Shown piece by piece: positions 11,443 to 22,289 of a stretch of 64,000 bases of DNA. The DNA comes from Aspidiotus rigidus (taxonomy: Eukaryota > Arthropoda > Insecta > Hemiptera > Diaspididae), in assembly GCA_035079385.1 (NCBI GenBank), contig JAVHKY010000034.1, forward strand, positions 3,658,001 through 3,722,000, read 5' to 3'. Position 1 is the first letter of the stretch, and each line of letters begins with the position of its first letter. The notes under the pieces are model-generated. The model saw only the letters and a list, made by a program, of their open reading frames with translations, searched no databases and was not told the DNA's origin. Position numbers and translations under genes: made by a program.

Positions 11443-11797
11443 TATGATTCTGGGTTTTAAAGAATAATGAAAATGAAATATTTTGAACAATATTAAGCTT
11501 GGATTTCTAGGTTCCTAAAAATTTCTATCAAGTTCATTATTTGAATTAGATAATTTATTTAATTGAATTAATAATATTTATAAATGTTCATTATTTGAAT
11601 TAGATAATTTATTTAATTGAATTAATAATATTTATAAATTAAATTAACTAAATTAATCAAATTAATAAATTAAAATTATATTTATTTTTAAATTTGTTAT
11701 TTAAAATTATTAAGGTAAGTTGATAATTAAAAATAGTTAAAAAAAATTTTTTTGAAAGTTATTTTTATTATTCTTCAACCCAGAATCATATTTTGTT
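11443..11797. repeat. AT-rich inverted-repeat pair
   Basis: aaaatatgattctgggtt at about 11445-11462 pairs with aacccagaatcatatttt at about 11779-11796. The next ~20 bases inward also pair (aaagaataatgaaaa against tttttattattctt). The unit is about 350 bp and may be a small MITE at the edge of the AT-rich island. Confidence 0.5.
11532..11641. repeat. Tandem duplication, 54 bp unit
   Basis: The segment starting gttcattatttgaattagat at 11532 repeats at 11586 with almost no change, so the duplication is recent compared with the decayed surroundings. Confidence 0.8.
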
Positions 11798-13100
11798 TGG
11801 TAGTGCAATTGCAATTGCACCGAGTAAAACCTTGCCCTCCTTTTAAGTGCCTGAGGAGGTGGCTGCCGGATGTGAGATCCATGTATCATCTGAACAGTTT
11901 TTCTAGTCAGTAACCTCAACTTGCTCCTCAGTATAGATAAGTCTTATTGTATACTTCAACTAGTCCTTGCTAGCAAATACATGATTAGCTAGTTAAAGTA
12001 TATAATTCCTCAAAGGTACTACATGAAATAGCTAGTCAATTCATACACTACCTGGTTTCACGCTCATATCCAGGGGGTATTTGGGACGACCACCATCGCG
12101 TATAAGGGGGGGAGTTTAAAAATTTCGTCCATTGCGCTCAGTATTCAGTAAGGAGTGGTGAAGACTTTGAACAATTTCGATCATTGGACTGTGTATGACG
12201 GAAGGATATTTCAACTTCTGGACTTTGAAATGGAGAATGTACTGAGCTGCATGTACCAGGAGGTGATTTGGGCAAACGACCAATGAGTTGTATAGAGGTG
12301 CGTGGGGGGGATTCTGGCCATCTACAATCCATTCATGAGTATGAGAAGAGAAGCTTGGAAAAATTTCGGATTTATGAAAGAGGGAACCTTTGAGCAATAA
12401 TTCTAATCATCAAGCTATGTATATCAGAGGGGAAACTTGGGAAAATTTCAACCAAATAATCGATCCGAATGATCCTCAGTTCGCCTCATGAAAGAGACTA
12501 CGCGAACTGCAGATTCTTTCCTTATCGCTCTATCTAAGGCTAGCTGTACTTCCTAAATCATATCCATTTTCAACTATATTAAGTTTCTTACGACTAATTC
12601 ATATTCAACACCGTTTGTGCTATTATATCGTTCATTTTTATTTTCCTTTTCTAATATGATGGTGTCAGCTCTCGTACGTGAAATATCCTTTTAGTTTCCC
12701 CTAGCTTGCCTTGTATCAAACTTACCAACCTAACATGAATTTCGGCTCTTTTATGACCGCGAGGTAGACAATTCAAAGACTTTGATTGCTATCCGAGTGT
12801 TCTTTTACACGCTCCAAATGGAGCACGCGACAGTCCACCTACGCGAATTAATTCGAATCCTGAATCGCGACACGAGGACGAGGATCGTATTACCGAGCTG
12901 AACAATATTTTTTCCGATGCACCGCTCCGTAATTCCATAAAAACATCCCCTTTTGTACATGTTTTTACGATTTTTCCTTTTCACCTATAAAATAAGTTGA
13001 CTGAAGCGTATAACGCGTCTAGATACTATTGTATAAATGTGTATATCGTAAATAAATTTATACACAAAAATCCACTTTCGAGAATTACGAGTATGTTTTC
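11798..13100. other. No gene seen
   Basis: Short overlapping chance frames only (for example on the minus strand at 12116-12397), with no recognisable domain. No repeat structure was noticed. Confidence 0.45.
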
Positions 13101-13108
13101 GTTTTTAG

Positions 13109-13262
13109 AGAAAAGAGCGAAGAAGAAGCGAGAACGGAGGCCGAAGAAAAGGCGAAAATCTGCCTCTGCGAAAAAATCAAACGCGAGGAGGAAATACGTT
13201 ACGAGAGAAAAAGGAACGCGCCGCGAAACTGGCGTGGCGATGAAGTAATAAAATGTAAATAA
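13109..13262 (+). CDS. Candidate terminal exon, charged coiled-coil-like, unknown
   Basis: A good 3' splice site (gttttcgtttttag, ending 13108) precedes an open frame of 50 codons ending TAA at 13260-13262. It is rich in Glu/Lys/Arg (EEEARTEAEEKAK, then KIKREEEIRYERKR) and finishes NWRGDEVIKCK. This composition suggests a real helical terminal exon rather than noise. The canonical AATAAA at 13247-13252 overlaps the end of the frame. No upstream exon was identified and the family is not recognised. The alternative frame on the same strand (12997-13248) is purely basic and judged less likely. Confidence 0.25.
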
Positions 13263-14500
13263 TACAACTGGTTTTGACGTTTCACATGCAGCCGATTTCA
13301 ATCGCATAGAAAATTGGATAATACGCGCAATATGTAGTCGCTATTTTTCTGCGGCTACCTGCCCGCAAGATCGCTCGCTTTTTTTTCTTATCCGCGTCCT
13401 CTCTTACGCTACACTATAATAATTTTTATCGCGCTGCCATGTATAGCAAATCTTTTGACTTTCCGGACATTTTATAGCTTTCGTCAATAAGTGTCACAGT
13501 AATCACGATATTTACTGCCTCGTCTTTCTGTTCGATTCTTTTCTTCTGACTTGCACGCACATTTTTATCGAATGTTGCAGATGATGTAGTATAGCGCCGA
13601 CACACAAGCTGCGAAAATTCGTATAGATGCGATCGTACTTACGAGAGAACGTTTTACGTTACTTCAGTTTTATGCCGTATTTACGTACGCGAAGTAAATA
13701 AATAATACACGAGTTATATATTTTTCTAAACTCGACCAATAAAAGCTTTTACAGCTCTGTAATGTGTTAATAAATAATACGAAATTTAGTAAAAGAACGT
13801 ATTACTCAGCCCGATGGGATTCACTGCGAAAATTACCACACACACGGATCGAAAGTTATTCTCCAAAGATATGTAGGATGGTATGCTTCATAGAGTGTTA
13901 AAACAGCAATATACGTACTTCAAAAGTCGTCCTTGACTCCAAAAATCTCCAGACGCTTATTTTGAAGCAGTGAATCGTGAAACAGATATTACGATGATGC
14001 GACCGAGTTGGAAAAGGATACGGTTTCATGGAATTGGGTTGTAGGTATTTTTTCTTTATAAACTTTTTAGCTGGCTAGATATTGTTTTATTAAAAGCTAT
14101 ACCTGAAATTTGCCAGTCTGGAAAACTTATGTATAGAAGTTGTAGTTGGAATGAAAACTTGGTTTACTGACTATTGATAGCCATCGCTCTCCAAAAACCT
14201 TCAATATTTTGACAACAACGATCATTATGTCGAACAATTTTGCACCTTATGATGGAAGTCTGAGATTCCTAACTGCTCCAGAACTGAATCTCATTTAAAA
14301 AAAAACTTGAGTTTCAACTCATCAATAACGTAGGTACGAGATATTCTTTTTTTCTGCTATCTAGTGAAGGTGAAAAACTCGCAGCCTACTTCGTCAGCTG
14401 CTCAGAATTGCCTTCATTAACTCTTCATGAGGGTTTCTTTGTTTATACTTTTTCTAAAATAATAAAGATTAAACACCACCTTGGGAGTTTGAGCTTGAAA
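13263..14500. other. No gene seen
   Basis: No supportable frame or repeat. 13263-13800 has fairly even base composition with TATA-like and CG-containing words, perhaps unique regulatory DNA, but nothing specific can be claimed. Confidence 0.4.
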
Positions 14501-14519
14501 ATTCATATTTTTTCAGTTT

Positions 14520-14760
14520 CCCACTATCAGATACAACTCAATATTTGAATTTTTTCCAACTCTCTCCCATCATACATAGCTTGAAAACCGAAATTTTTTT
14601 ATAAGGCCATCTCCTATCACCTATAGCTCCGATTTCGAAATTTTTTCAAGTCTCTTTCCCATCATATACGAGTATAGCTCGAAAGTTGAGAATTTTTCAA
14701 GTCTCCCTCCTATCATATATTATAGCCGAAGCTGAGAACATTTTTTTTTATCGGTTCTAC
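14520..14760. repeat. 'cctatcatatatagctcgaa' repeat cluster
   Basis: A ~55-60 bp unit reading roughly tcaagtctccctcctatcat, then atatagctcgaaagttgaga and attttt, is repeated about four times with drift. The same unit occurs at 950-1100, 15500-15640, 41500-41530 and 62430-62620. Confidence 0.7.
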
Positions 14761-15490
14761 TTATAGAGGCTCTCGGGCTGTATTGTGACATCCAGTTCCT
14801 TTTGGTTTCGGTTTTGGTACCAGACTGTGGGATCCGGTTTCTTTGGATCCCAGTTCCAGAATTCTAAAAATACGTGAGGAGAATCGTTTCCTGTAGCGGT
14901 ATTTGATTCCACTTCTCAGCCCTGGTCTCTAGGTGTAGACTGTTGCTGTGCTCTGCCATCAGAGCCAAAGCAAACCCGGAAAACTTTTCAAATTATGACG
15001 CTTTTTGGGGGCATCCTGTTCTAGAACCCAAATCCAAGATCTGGTTCCTCTAGATTCTGATTCTAGAGCCCAATTGTGAAATCCGGTTCCTTTTGGTTCC
15101 GCTTCTAGAACCAAATTACGGGATCCGGTTCCTTTCGGTTCCGGTTCTAGTAGGTACCCAATTGTGGGTGGGAACCGGTTCCCGTAGCGATATTTGATTC
15201 CAGTTCTCGGCCCTGATCTGTAGGTATAAGACTTTGCTGGGCACTGCCACCACAGCCAAAAGGAAAGCCGGCAAAACTCCAAATTATTGTTTCAAATTAT
15301 GGTGCTTTTTTGAGATCCGGTTCTAGAACACAGATATAAGATCCGGTTTCTTTGGGTCCCGGGTCTAGAACTCAATTGTGAGATCCGGTTCCTTTTGGTT
15401 CCGGTTCTAGAACCCAATTACGGGATCCGGTTCCTTTGGGTTCCAGTTCCAAAGTCCCGAAAATACGACAGGGAAACCGGTTCCTGTAAT
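14760..15490. repeat. Nested tandem repeat: ~295 bp units containing ~42 bp subunits
   Basis: The phrase cgtagc-gatatttgattcc and its variants recur at about 14885, 15178 and 15478, giving units of about 292 and 300 bp. Within each unit a ~42 bp phrase recurs: ggttctagaacccaattgtg followed by agatccggttccttttggtt. Several subunits contain the palindrome ttctagaa. The minus-strand frame at 15282-14959 is open only because of the repeat and encodes a repetitive EPKGTG-type peptide; it is not called as a gene. Confidence 0.8.
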
Positions 15491-15499
15491 AGTATTTGG

Positions 15500-15690
15500 T
15501 TCCAGTCTCAGCCCTATATGTAGCTTCGAAGTCAACATTTTTCTAAGTTCCCCTTCCATAGCTCCGAGGTCAAAATTTTTTCAAGCCCCACCTATCGTAT
15601 ATAATTCGGAAGTCGAAATTTTTTTCAAGTCCCACGTTTTGCCAGACGGCGCTCGTCACCCCCCCCCCTCTCCCGTTTCCTATTAAAACT
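15500..15690. mobile_element. Fragment of the poly-C / CAGGTTCCCTG repeat family
   Basis: Order of parts matches 1050-1190: 'tatcgtatataattcggaag' units, then gttttgccagacggcg, then a poly-C run (about 15659-15669), then a degenerate terminus cccgtttcctattaaaac. Confidence 0.6.
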
Positions 15691-15699
15691 TCCCAAACG

Positions 15700-16860
15700 A
15701 CAACTTTTTCAAATGAATTTTGATTATATTCTGAGAACGAGATTTGATCTAATTTAATTCACTATGATTATTTTATATGGTCGATCATTCCAAACTTACG
15801 TTGTCATTTTAATTCAGGAAAGTTAGTATAAGTATTTGTGGACCCCTCCTTCCTCTCTTTCCAGCCAAATGGTATCAATTTTTCTTCAACCGGAGGTTCC
15901 AAAATTTTCAGAGAATCCTCATTCGTATGGATTGCTTACGGTATTAGCTTTGCTGGACAGAGTTCTCTTCATTAACTTCGATTTGCACACACTGATACTT
16001 CAGTTTAACAAATTTTCAAAAATTGTTCCTCTTCCTTTCTTTCTTCTCGTATTCTTTCACAAGTTCCGGTGTGATGTAACTCTCTTCAATATTTGATCTC
16101 CTTAAACATAGTTTGATCGATAGCCTTCTCTTCTATGTTTTTCTACATGCAGGAACCTCCCCTCCTTAAGGTTAGCTTGATCGATAGTCTCCGTCTATTG
16201 ACAAAAATATTCAAGAATGAAGGGTAAGGCTTAATGAAGGTTGGAAAAATGTCTGAATTATTTCCATTGCTTTTAACCATCTCTCATGAATTAAGAATAT
16301 CTCTTCTCTTTCGGAAGTCTCTAGAGTCGTCTTCCTTTTGTGACGATCGCCGTTATTTTTCTTGACACCACGCGCTAATTTTTCTAAGTTCCTCTTCTAT
16401 GGAGATTTAAATCCGAAATCAACCTCCGATGACGTCACTCTTTTCAACTTGTATTTTATTCGTCCTTAGGGTCTTCAAGTGCCCTCGTGATTTCAACTTT
16501 TTCAAGTTTTTGTTTTATCTCCATCTGATTACCTTTACGCGCATCTTCATTTTACATTTTTTCTTGAAAACCAATCAATCAAAGCTCACAGTGAGAACGA
16601 AAGCTTCAACTCGAAAAGTCTTAGCCTGTTAGCCTGAAATCCAGCTTATGTTAGTTGAAGCCTGACTTGACGGTTCAAAACTTGACCTTGCTCTAGGTTC
16701 ACGTTTACAAGAGCTAAAAATTTATCCAATTCTTTCCTCTATGAAAGACCTGAACTTGAAATTTTTCTGTTCCAAATCAGTTGAAAGTCATTGATGACGT
16801 CGCGTGGAGACGTTTTCTGAGGACGTTACCCCCCCCCCCCCCAATAAACCATATCGTATC
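15700..16860. other. No gene seen; pyrimidine-rich, includes a 14-base C run
   Basis: T/C-rich DNA with chance frames. 16829-16842 is an uninterrupted run of 14 C followed by aataaacc, perhaps another end of the poly-C repeat family. 15990-16080 resembles 17265-17360 loosely (an old duplicated repeat). Confidence 0.5.
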
Positions 16861-16869
16861 CAAATCAAC

Positions 16870-17060
16870 TTTTTATTTCGACCAAACTTCAAACTGTTAA
16901 TCGACTAGTAGTCGACTCAAATTCGACTTCCTATCTTACCATCAACTCATTGTCGATATCGAAACTGAATCGACTTTAGGTATTGTAGATTGGTGTCGAC
17001 TCAAAATCACTGGTGAAAGACTTCCAATCAACGTCGACCTTGTGTTGGTTTCAAGTCAGA
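16870..17060. repeat. GTCGA-rich dispersed repeat
   Basis: Many spaced copies of gtcgactcaaaatcgac-like words. The stretch cattgtcgatatcgaaactg followed by ...ggtattgtagattggtgtcg aligns with 39410-39465 (catcgtcgatatcgaaattg ... ggtattatggattgatgtcg). Related material lies at 25330-25580 and 50690-50830. Confidence 0.65.
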
Positions 17061-20060
17061 AGTATGTGTATTATTGTTAAAACAAAAAATTGATAATAAT
17101 TAGAGCTCGTTTGATGAGTGCTGGTCAATGTCTCCTCCATTCGCAGCCGTGTGGTATGAATTTCACTTTAACAGGAAATTCCAACAAATAAATAGCGATT
17201 ATCGTATCTGTCGAATGCTTCAAACTGTTTAGGAGTCGTCTTCGTAAATGTCGATTCTCCCCACACAGTGTTTCAGTTCGACAAATTATTCGAAATTGTG
17301 CCAATCTTTTTCTGTTTGCTCGTATTCTCTCACAATTTGCAGTGTCATGTGGTTTTTGTGAATGTGTCGGGATGTGTGTACGTTTGTAGTACCCAAACTC
17401 ATTACCATGATTTTGACGGGGGTCAGTTAATATTTCGTGCTGCATTAAAAACTAAATCTATGACCTTGACCTCTCTTATGTAATGTACGAGAGACAGTTG
17501 CCTGTTAGGGAAGTCCCCACGGTCTGATCAATTTTTTGCTTCTTCTGTCAGCCCCGCCTTACCCTCCCCCTTCGCTAGTTTAATTTATTGTTTTCTTCTT
17601 CTAGAGTTTAACTAAAATGTAGTCCTTTTATTACAGAAACAAAGAATAGTATCTGTATTGGTGCCCTATTTAGTCGCTGAATCAATTGGCGGATACTTGG
17701 AGACATATTTCAGTGTTTTTCCTAAGAATTTTTCCTTCCGCTCTTCAGGTCCAAATCCAAAAGCCCACGTTGTCCGAACCCAGCATTTTTGAGTTTGTGA
17801 TCACAGAGTGTAGAGCTTCGTCGAAATATCTTGCCTACATTAGCCTGGGAGGTATGAGTGCAGAATTAGTATTGTACATTAGTACACGAAAACAAATCGG
17901 GGAGTGTGATCATTTCACACGCGTACAACTCCGCTTTATTGGACAAAACTCTATTCTCCTCTCTTTGCATTTATAATGAAACATTTTATTTTGGTTCAAG
18001 GGGGTTGAGAAGACAAACATTCGAAATATCATCCCAATTTGCTTTATGATGCCTGAAGGGCTGAAAGCAAGTATGTAGTGCCCATTACTCTTATTTATAT
18101 GAAGCTTCCATACCCATTTGTGCTTTATGGTAACGTTTGATATGCGAATAAATCGGTCTCGTTCTACCATTCGTATCTCCGCTATTGTGGATTTCGTTCT
18201 AAAAATTGATTATCACGAAATGAAAATCCATATTGTATACAATTACGTTCTTTGTTTGGTGTCAACACGACAGGGAGAGAAAAAAAAAAGAAAGACTCAT
18301 TCTTTCTTTTCATTTTCGCGCAATAGGTTACATAAATAGAATTTTCATGGAGGGCGTACAAATCCGGTTCTATACTATTTATAACTTCCTGGTACGATCG
18401 AATGTACCATAAGTGCGAAGTATATTATTTCTAAAATGTGAATATAAGGAAAAAAAGACGGAAATATTCGACGGTTATCTACCTGTTTGCTGCGTGCGGA
18501 TACGTCTGGTCGCTGCAGACGGCACGGCCGGGTCGGGCCGAAAAATGCAGGGCAACCATCCTTGAAATTAATCGCGGTTTCACGTCCACATGCCGGTGGT
18601 GTCCGCTCGTCGAAAATTCGTTTTATGCTTTATGGTACGTGTATCGTAATAATTATCGTCGACGTGCCGGAGAACAAACATCTTTTTAATAACTGTCGCA
18701 ATTGCTCGTTCGAAGCCGAGAATGTGATGAACAGCTGCTGGTGATAGCCGGCACGGTGTGACGCTATCCGACTCTCACCCAAAACTCTACCACCTTTTCA
18801 GTTTTCTTTCTTTTTCATTTTAATTTTTCTTTTCTTTCGTATTGTATACTCGAATTTGGTCGGAATTTGGTACTCGACGTACACTTATAATTAATCTATA
18901 AAGTGAAAATGCGATGTATACTGTACCCTTTTCCTCGACTGTATATAGTCACAATAGTGTCCAGATTTTCAAGTGGACGTGGTCGTGGACAGCTCGACCA
19001 CACGTTCAATGCTCGGAGATTCAGAAATAACCCTCTCTCTCTCTCCGTCGGTTTGCTAAACTCATAAAAACTCAGTACGAGCACGGCACATGCGACACTA
19101 CAAAGGGACCGCGTCGCATCTGTCTCTTCGTTCGCGCGTATGAATTGAAATTAATACTTTTGCCGGTTTAATGACGTGAAACTAAAACCTAAATAGCGGA
19201 ATACACGCAGTACCAGTTGTAATTATTCTGGACGGCCGCTCTCGCGCCGGTTTTCGAAACGAGTATACTACTAGAAGTACAGAGCGTTGATGTATCGGCG
19301 TATAGTACAAGGTGTACGGAGCGTGAAAGTATCGACGGAAACAATGAACTTTGTGTCGAAACGATGAAATAGACCTATATTCGTGGATCGTAACTTTTTG
19401 TTTTCACAGTTGTTACGAATCAAGATAGTCACGACAAAGTTGCGTACAAGTTTCCTAATCTGCGGAGAGACGAAGATTTCTAACAACTCCTTAATTTGAA
19501 ATGTTTCGTACGTTCAGCCATTTTGCCTATGAAGTTCACGTACTGCGCGGCGTTTAGAAAGGAAAACTTGAATACCATCTTCAAACCGAATGGTAATTTG
19601 TCTCATATAATTCGTGAGTGTATAAACGGTATGCTGCGAAACATTCTCGTAAGCGTCGAATACACATCGAGGAATAGGGGGAAAATATATCCCGCTGAAT
19701 TACCTCTCTAAAGTACCCCTCGTAGCTTTACTGTTTGAAACTTTTAGTGCTTTATTCGTGTTAGGCTACCATTTGTTGACCTCAACGCTGAGAATTTTTC
19801 TGTAGTTTTCATGATATGAGGTCATGGCTTCAATTCCAAACGTGAACGACGCGATATAATCCGACTTTCGCAAAATTGTATATCTGTAGGACGTCCCAAG
19901 CACACAACCTGCTTTGAGATTCATCAGCTCAATCGACCCGACAATCTGAACGTTCTCGCACATTCAGCAGATGGAGGTATTTTAAATCTTGCATTCGATA
20001 CCGAGTTTTCTTCTCCTTGGGGGTTCAATTTATTATGGAACCGATGTCAAGATCTCAAAA
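17061..20060. other. No gene seen
   Basis: Several chance frames on both strands, none recognisable. 17500-17560 shares a short phrase (catcaattttttgcttcttc type) with 41600-41630, suggesting a common old repeat. 18350-19700 is less AT-rich and may be unique regulatory or gene-desert sequence. Confidence 0.45.
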
Positions 20061-20067
20061 CTCACGG

Positions 20068-20135
20068 GTTCTTTAACGATGTTGAACGAGGGGTGGCAGG
20101 GAACCTATTTTGTGGTGGATCTTTGACGTCACAGA
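20068..20135 (+). mobile_element. Solo end of the CAGGGAACCTGTTTT repeat family
   Basis: ttaacgatgttgaacgaggg followed by cagggaacctattttgtg matches 800-841 (ttaacaaagttaaacgagga, then cagggaacctgttttgtg). No matching right end was found nearby. Confidence 0.55.
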
Positions 20136-20497
20136 TCCGGACATCAGAGCTAGATGTAATGGGGTCGGGACTTGGAAAATGTTTTGGCATGGTCAAATAA
20201 ATGAAGATCATGTTTCATGTCTTTTATAAGGTAGCATACTGTTTTGTCTTTGACATACTTGCTTTGCTTGATCGGGGAATACCACCTTCTTGTCCTGCAC
20301 ACGTGAGTGAGCCCCCTTCATGAACTAGTATAAATCTACTTTAGAATATCTCAAGTTGATAGCTTTTAGGGAACTCACCCGCTCCGCTTGTTCGCCCCAC
20401 TTTTGAGTTCAGTATTCTACCAGGTCAACTAAGTCAATTAAACGAATCCGTTCCTTAAGGTTACGGCTATCCATCATAAACGAAAAAACGAATACTC

Positions 20498-21233
20498 GTT
20501 CGGTCCTGTTGCTCACAAGATGGCTGCTTTTCATAGCCTAGTTCACAGACTGACTCGTATTCCGTTGAGTCAATCTGCTTATAAGAAAGAATTACTTACT
20601 ATAAAACACCTGGCTAGAGCGAATGGAGTCAATGTCGACGTTGACGTGATGGTTCGGAGGAAAGTTACGAGGAGCCTTCTTGATTCCACCACCTCCCTCC
20701 CCCGAGACACGATCCGTGATCGCCGTTTGCGTTGGATCAGTCTCCCTTTCCTGGGGAATTTCTCCCAGCAATTGGGTCGGGCCCTTCGCCCGTTTGGTTT
20801 CAGACCCGCGTTTTACAACCATACCACAGTCAAGAGGTTGTTTGTGAGACTGAAGGATCCCATACCGGTTGATGAGAGGAGTGGTGTTTATAAGATGGAA
20901 TGTGAGGATTGTGGAGGCTTTTATATTGGTGAGACCAGCCGCCAGATGAAAGTTAGAGTAGCTGAGCACCTGAAGTCTTGGAAGAAGGGACGCTTAGGGG
21001 AGTCAGCTTTCGCTGATCATTTGATTAACAGTGGCCACAGTTTCCGCGAGGGATCCGAAAAGCTCCTCCATAAGGAGAATTCCTACCGTAAGCGTATCGC
21101 CCTTGAGAATATAGAGATAATGCGTCACCTCAACACTGACGGTATCACTATACTCAACTCGTACATTCCGGAAGATGGCTTGATCGAACAGGTTTATGAT
21201 TCACACCGTGATTTCTCGTTCGGACGATCTTAA
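20498..21233 (+). CDS. C-terminal part of PLE protein with intact GIY-YIG endonuclease
   Basis: An uninterrupted frame of about 245 codons ends TAA at 21231-21233. The first ATG is 20520 and gives 237 residues, but the frame is open further upstream (SFGPVAHK), so this is a truncated protein rather than a true start. It contains the PLE linker HRLTRIPLSQSAYKKEL, STTSLPRD, PFLGNFSQQLGRALRPFGF, then the nuclease words GVYKMECEDC, FYIGETSRQ, VRVAEHL and, toward the C-terminus, GESAFADHL and IPEDGLIE. The intact frame without reverse transcriptase contrasts with copies 1 and 2, where the corresponding region is frameshifted. It could yield a free nuclease if transcribed; this is inference. Confidence 0.8.
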
Positions 21234-21280
21234 TACCTCTTCCTTCTCATTCGTTCGTCAGTTGCTTTCATTTCAGGTCT

Positions 21281-21308
21281 GAAGATGGTTGTTTAACCGA
21301 AAGCGCTC
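21281..21308 (+). ncRNA. PLE copy 3 stem-loop, hammerhead-like
   Basis: gaagatGGTTgtttAACCgaaagcgctc. Immediately upstream bases complete ctgaaga, a fit to the hammerhead CUGANGA box, and the stem is followed by GAAA. The stem pairs GGTT/AACC replace GACT/AGTC of copy 1. Confidence 0.55.
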
Positions 21309-21505
21309 CCTTCGTTTTATTTTCTGCGGTTTGCATTTGTTTACTCTCCCTTTAGAATATTCGTTTTTTCGTTTATCAACTAAGTCAACTAAGTCAAGTA
21401 AAGTCAACTTTTCTATCCGTAGGTCAACTAAAAAGTTCAAAAATGCATAATTTTGTGTAAAGAATATTTTCACATGTCTTCCTATATGCACAATTTCAAG
21501 GTATA

Positions 21506-22067
21506 CCGGGTGGGGCAGAAAGATGTTACTAGTTAAATGGGAATTTGCGCTGAATCTGTCGTAGCGTGAAAATGCAAACGTTAGTAGTATAGTTTAAATG
21601 TACGATTTTGTAACTCAATTTTATATTTAATTTGAGCCATATCCAAAGTTTCTCCGACTTTCCTGAGTCGAGTTATGAACCTAAATGTGACAAAAATTGA
21701 CCAATTTGCCAAGATTTCCAAAATAAGAAATTGAAAAATCCCCCCCTTCCAAGCTTCATATAGTTATTTAGGTATTTTTTCGGAATCAGCGTTAAATTTC
21801 ACTTTCAAATCGGATAAAATATGGAAGTTTGAACAATTTTTAATTTTTGAGAATTCTGGCAAATTGATTAATTTTTGGCGCATTTTAGTCCATAACTCGG
21901 CTCAGGAATGTCGTAGAAAGTTGAGCAGGGGCGCAAATTAAAGATAAAATTGGGATACAAATTTTGTATAGGTATTCAGTGTGTGCAATCACCTTTTGCG
22001 TTTTTGAGCTGGAGTGAATTTAGTTCAAACTACCATTCAACTGGTAACGTCTTTTTGCCCCACCCGG
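21506..22067. mobile_element. Palindromic MITE with TA target duplication
   Basis: The ends ccgggtggggcagaaagatg (left) and, in reverse complement on the right, ccgggtggggcaaaaagacg are inverted repeats. TA flanks both sides (21504-21505 and 22068-22069). Palindromy continues deep into the element: about 21620-21710 pairs with 21850-21960, leaving a central spacer of roughly 130 bp. TA duplication points to the Tc1/mariner/IS630 group. No coding capacity. Confidence 0.8.
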
Positions 22068-22289
22068 TAATCAACAAACTTCTGACTTTTAAAATGACAC
22101 TTTTCTCAATTAAATATTAATTCTTGCAAACAAATAGAAAAATACCGAAATTACAATATTAGTTTGGGGAGGGGGGGGGGGGAGTTTGATATTTTTTAAG
22201 GTCAAATAAAATATCGAAATAAGGTCAACTAATGTCAACTATTTCCATTTTTCAATTCTGGCAGACACCCTGGTATTATGATCTACTTT

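Larger units (their letters stand above)
9950..11720. other. Very AT-rich island of foreign base composition
   Basis: From about 9950 to 11720 the DNA is dominated by A/T runs, in sharp contrast to both flanks, where G+C is plainly higher. It contains the type-B DNA polymerase relic described separately, local tandem duplication and inverted repeats. Candidates are a decayed Polinton/Maverick or related large DNA element. No intact frame longer than 60 codons is present. Confidence 0.6.
20425..21388 (+). mobile_element. Penelope-like element copy 3 (short, 5'-truncated), including TSDs
   Basis: tcaactaagtcaa at 20425-20437 and 21376-21388 is a 13 bp candidate TSD, although the flank is itself a tcaactaag repeat. 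Inside, from the left: a 41 bp extension (20438-20478) homologous to the right-end extension of copy 1; a short inverted end (ataaacgaaaaaacgaata, 20476-20494) matching tattcgttttttcgttta near 21357-21375; the 3' coding part; and the stem-loop at 21281-21308. The reverse transcriptase catalytic part is absent. Confidence 0.8.

Noticed and set aside
9950..11720. Nuclear mitochondrial insertion, suggested by AT richness
   Set aside because: No mitochondrial protein, tRNA or rRNA pattern was recognised, while protein-primed DNA polymerase motifs were.
14959..15282. Minus-strand frame encoding EPKGTG-type repeats
   Set aside because: Open because of the tandem DNA repeat; no start context, no family, no conservation evidence.
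20592..20969. 125-codon minus-strand frame
   Set aside because: Shadow of the GIY-YIG coding region on the plus strand.
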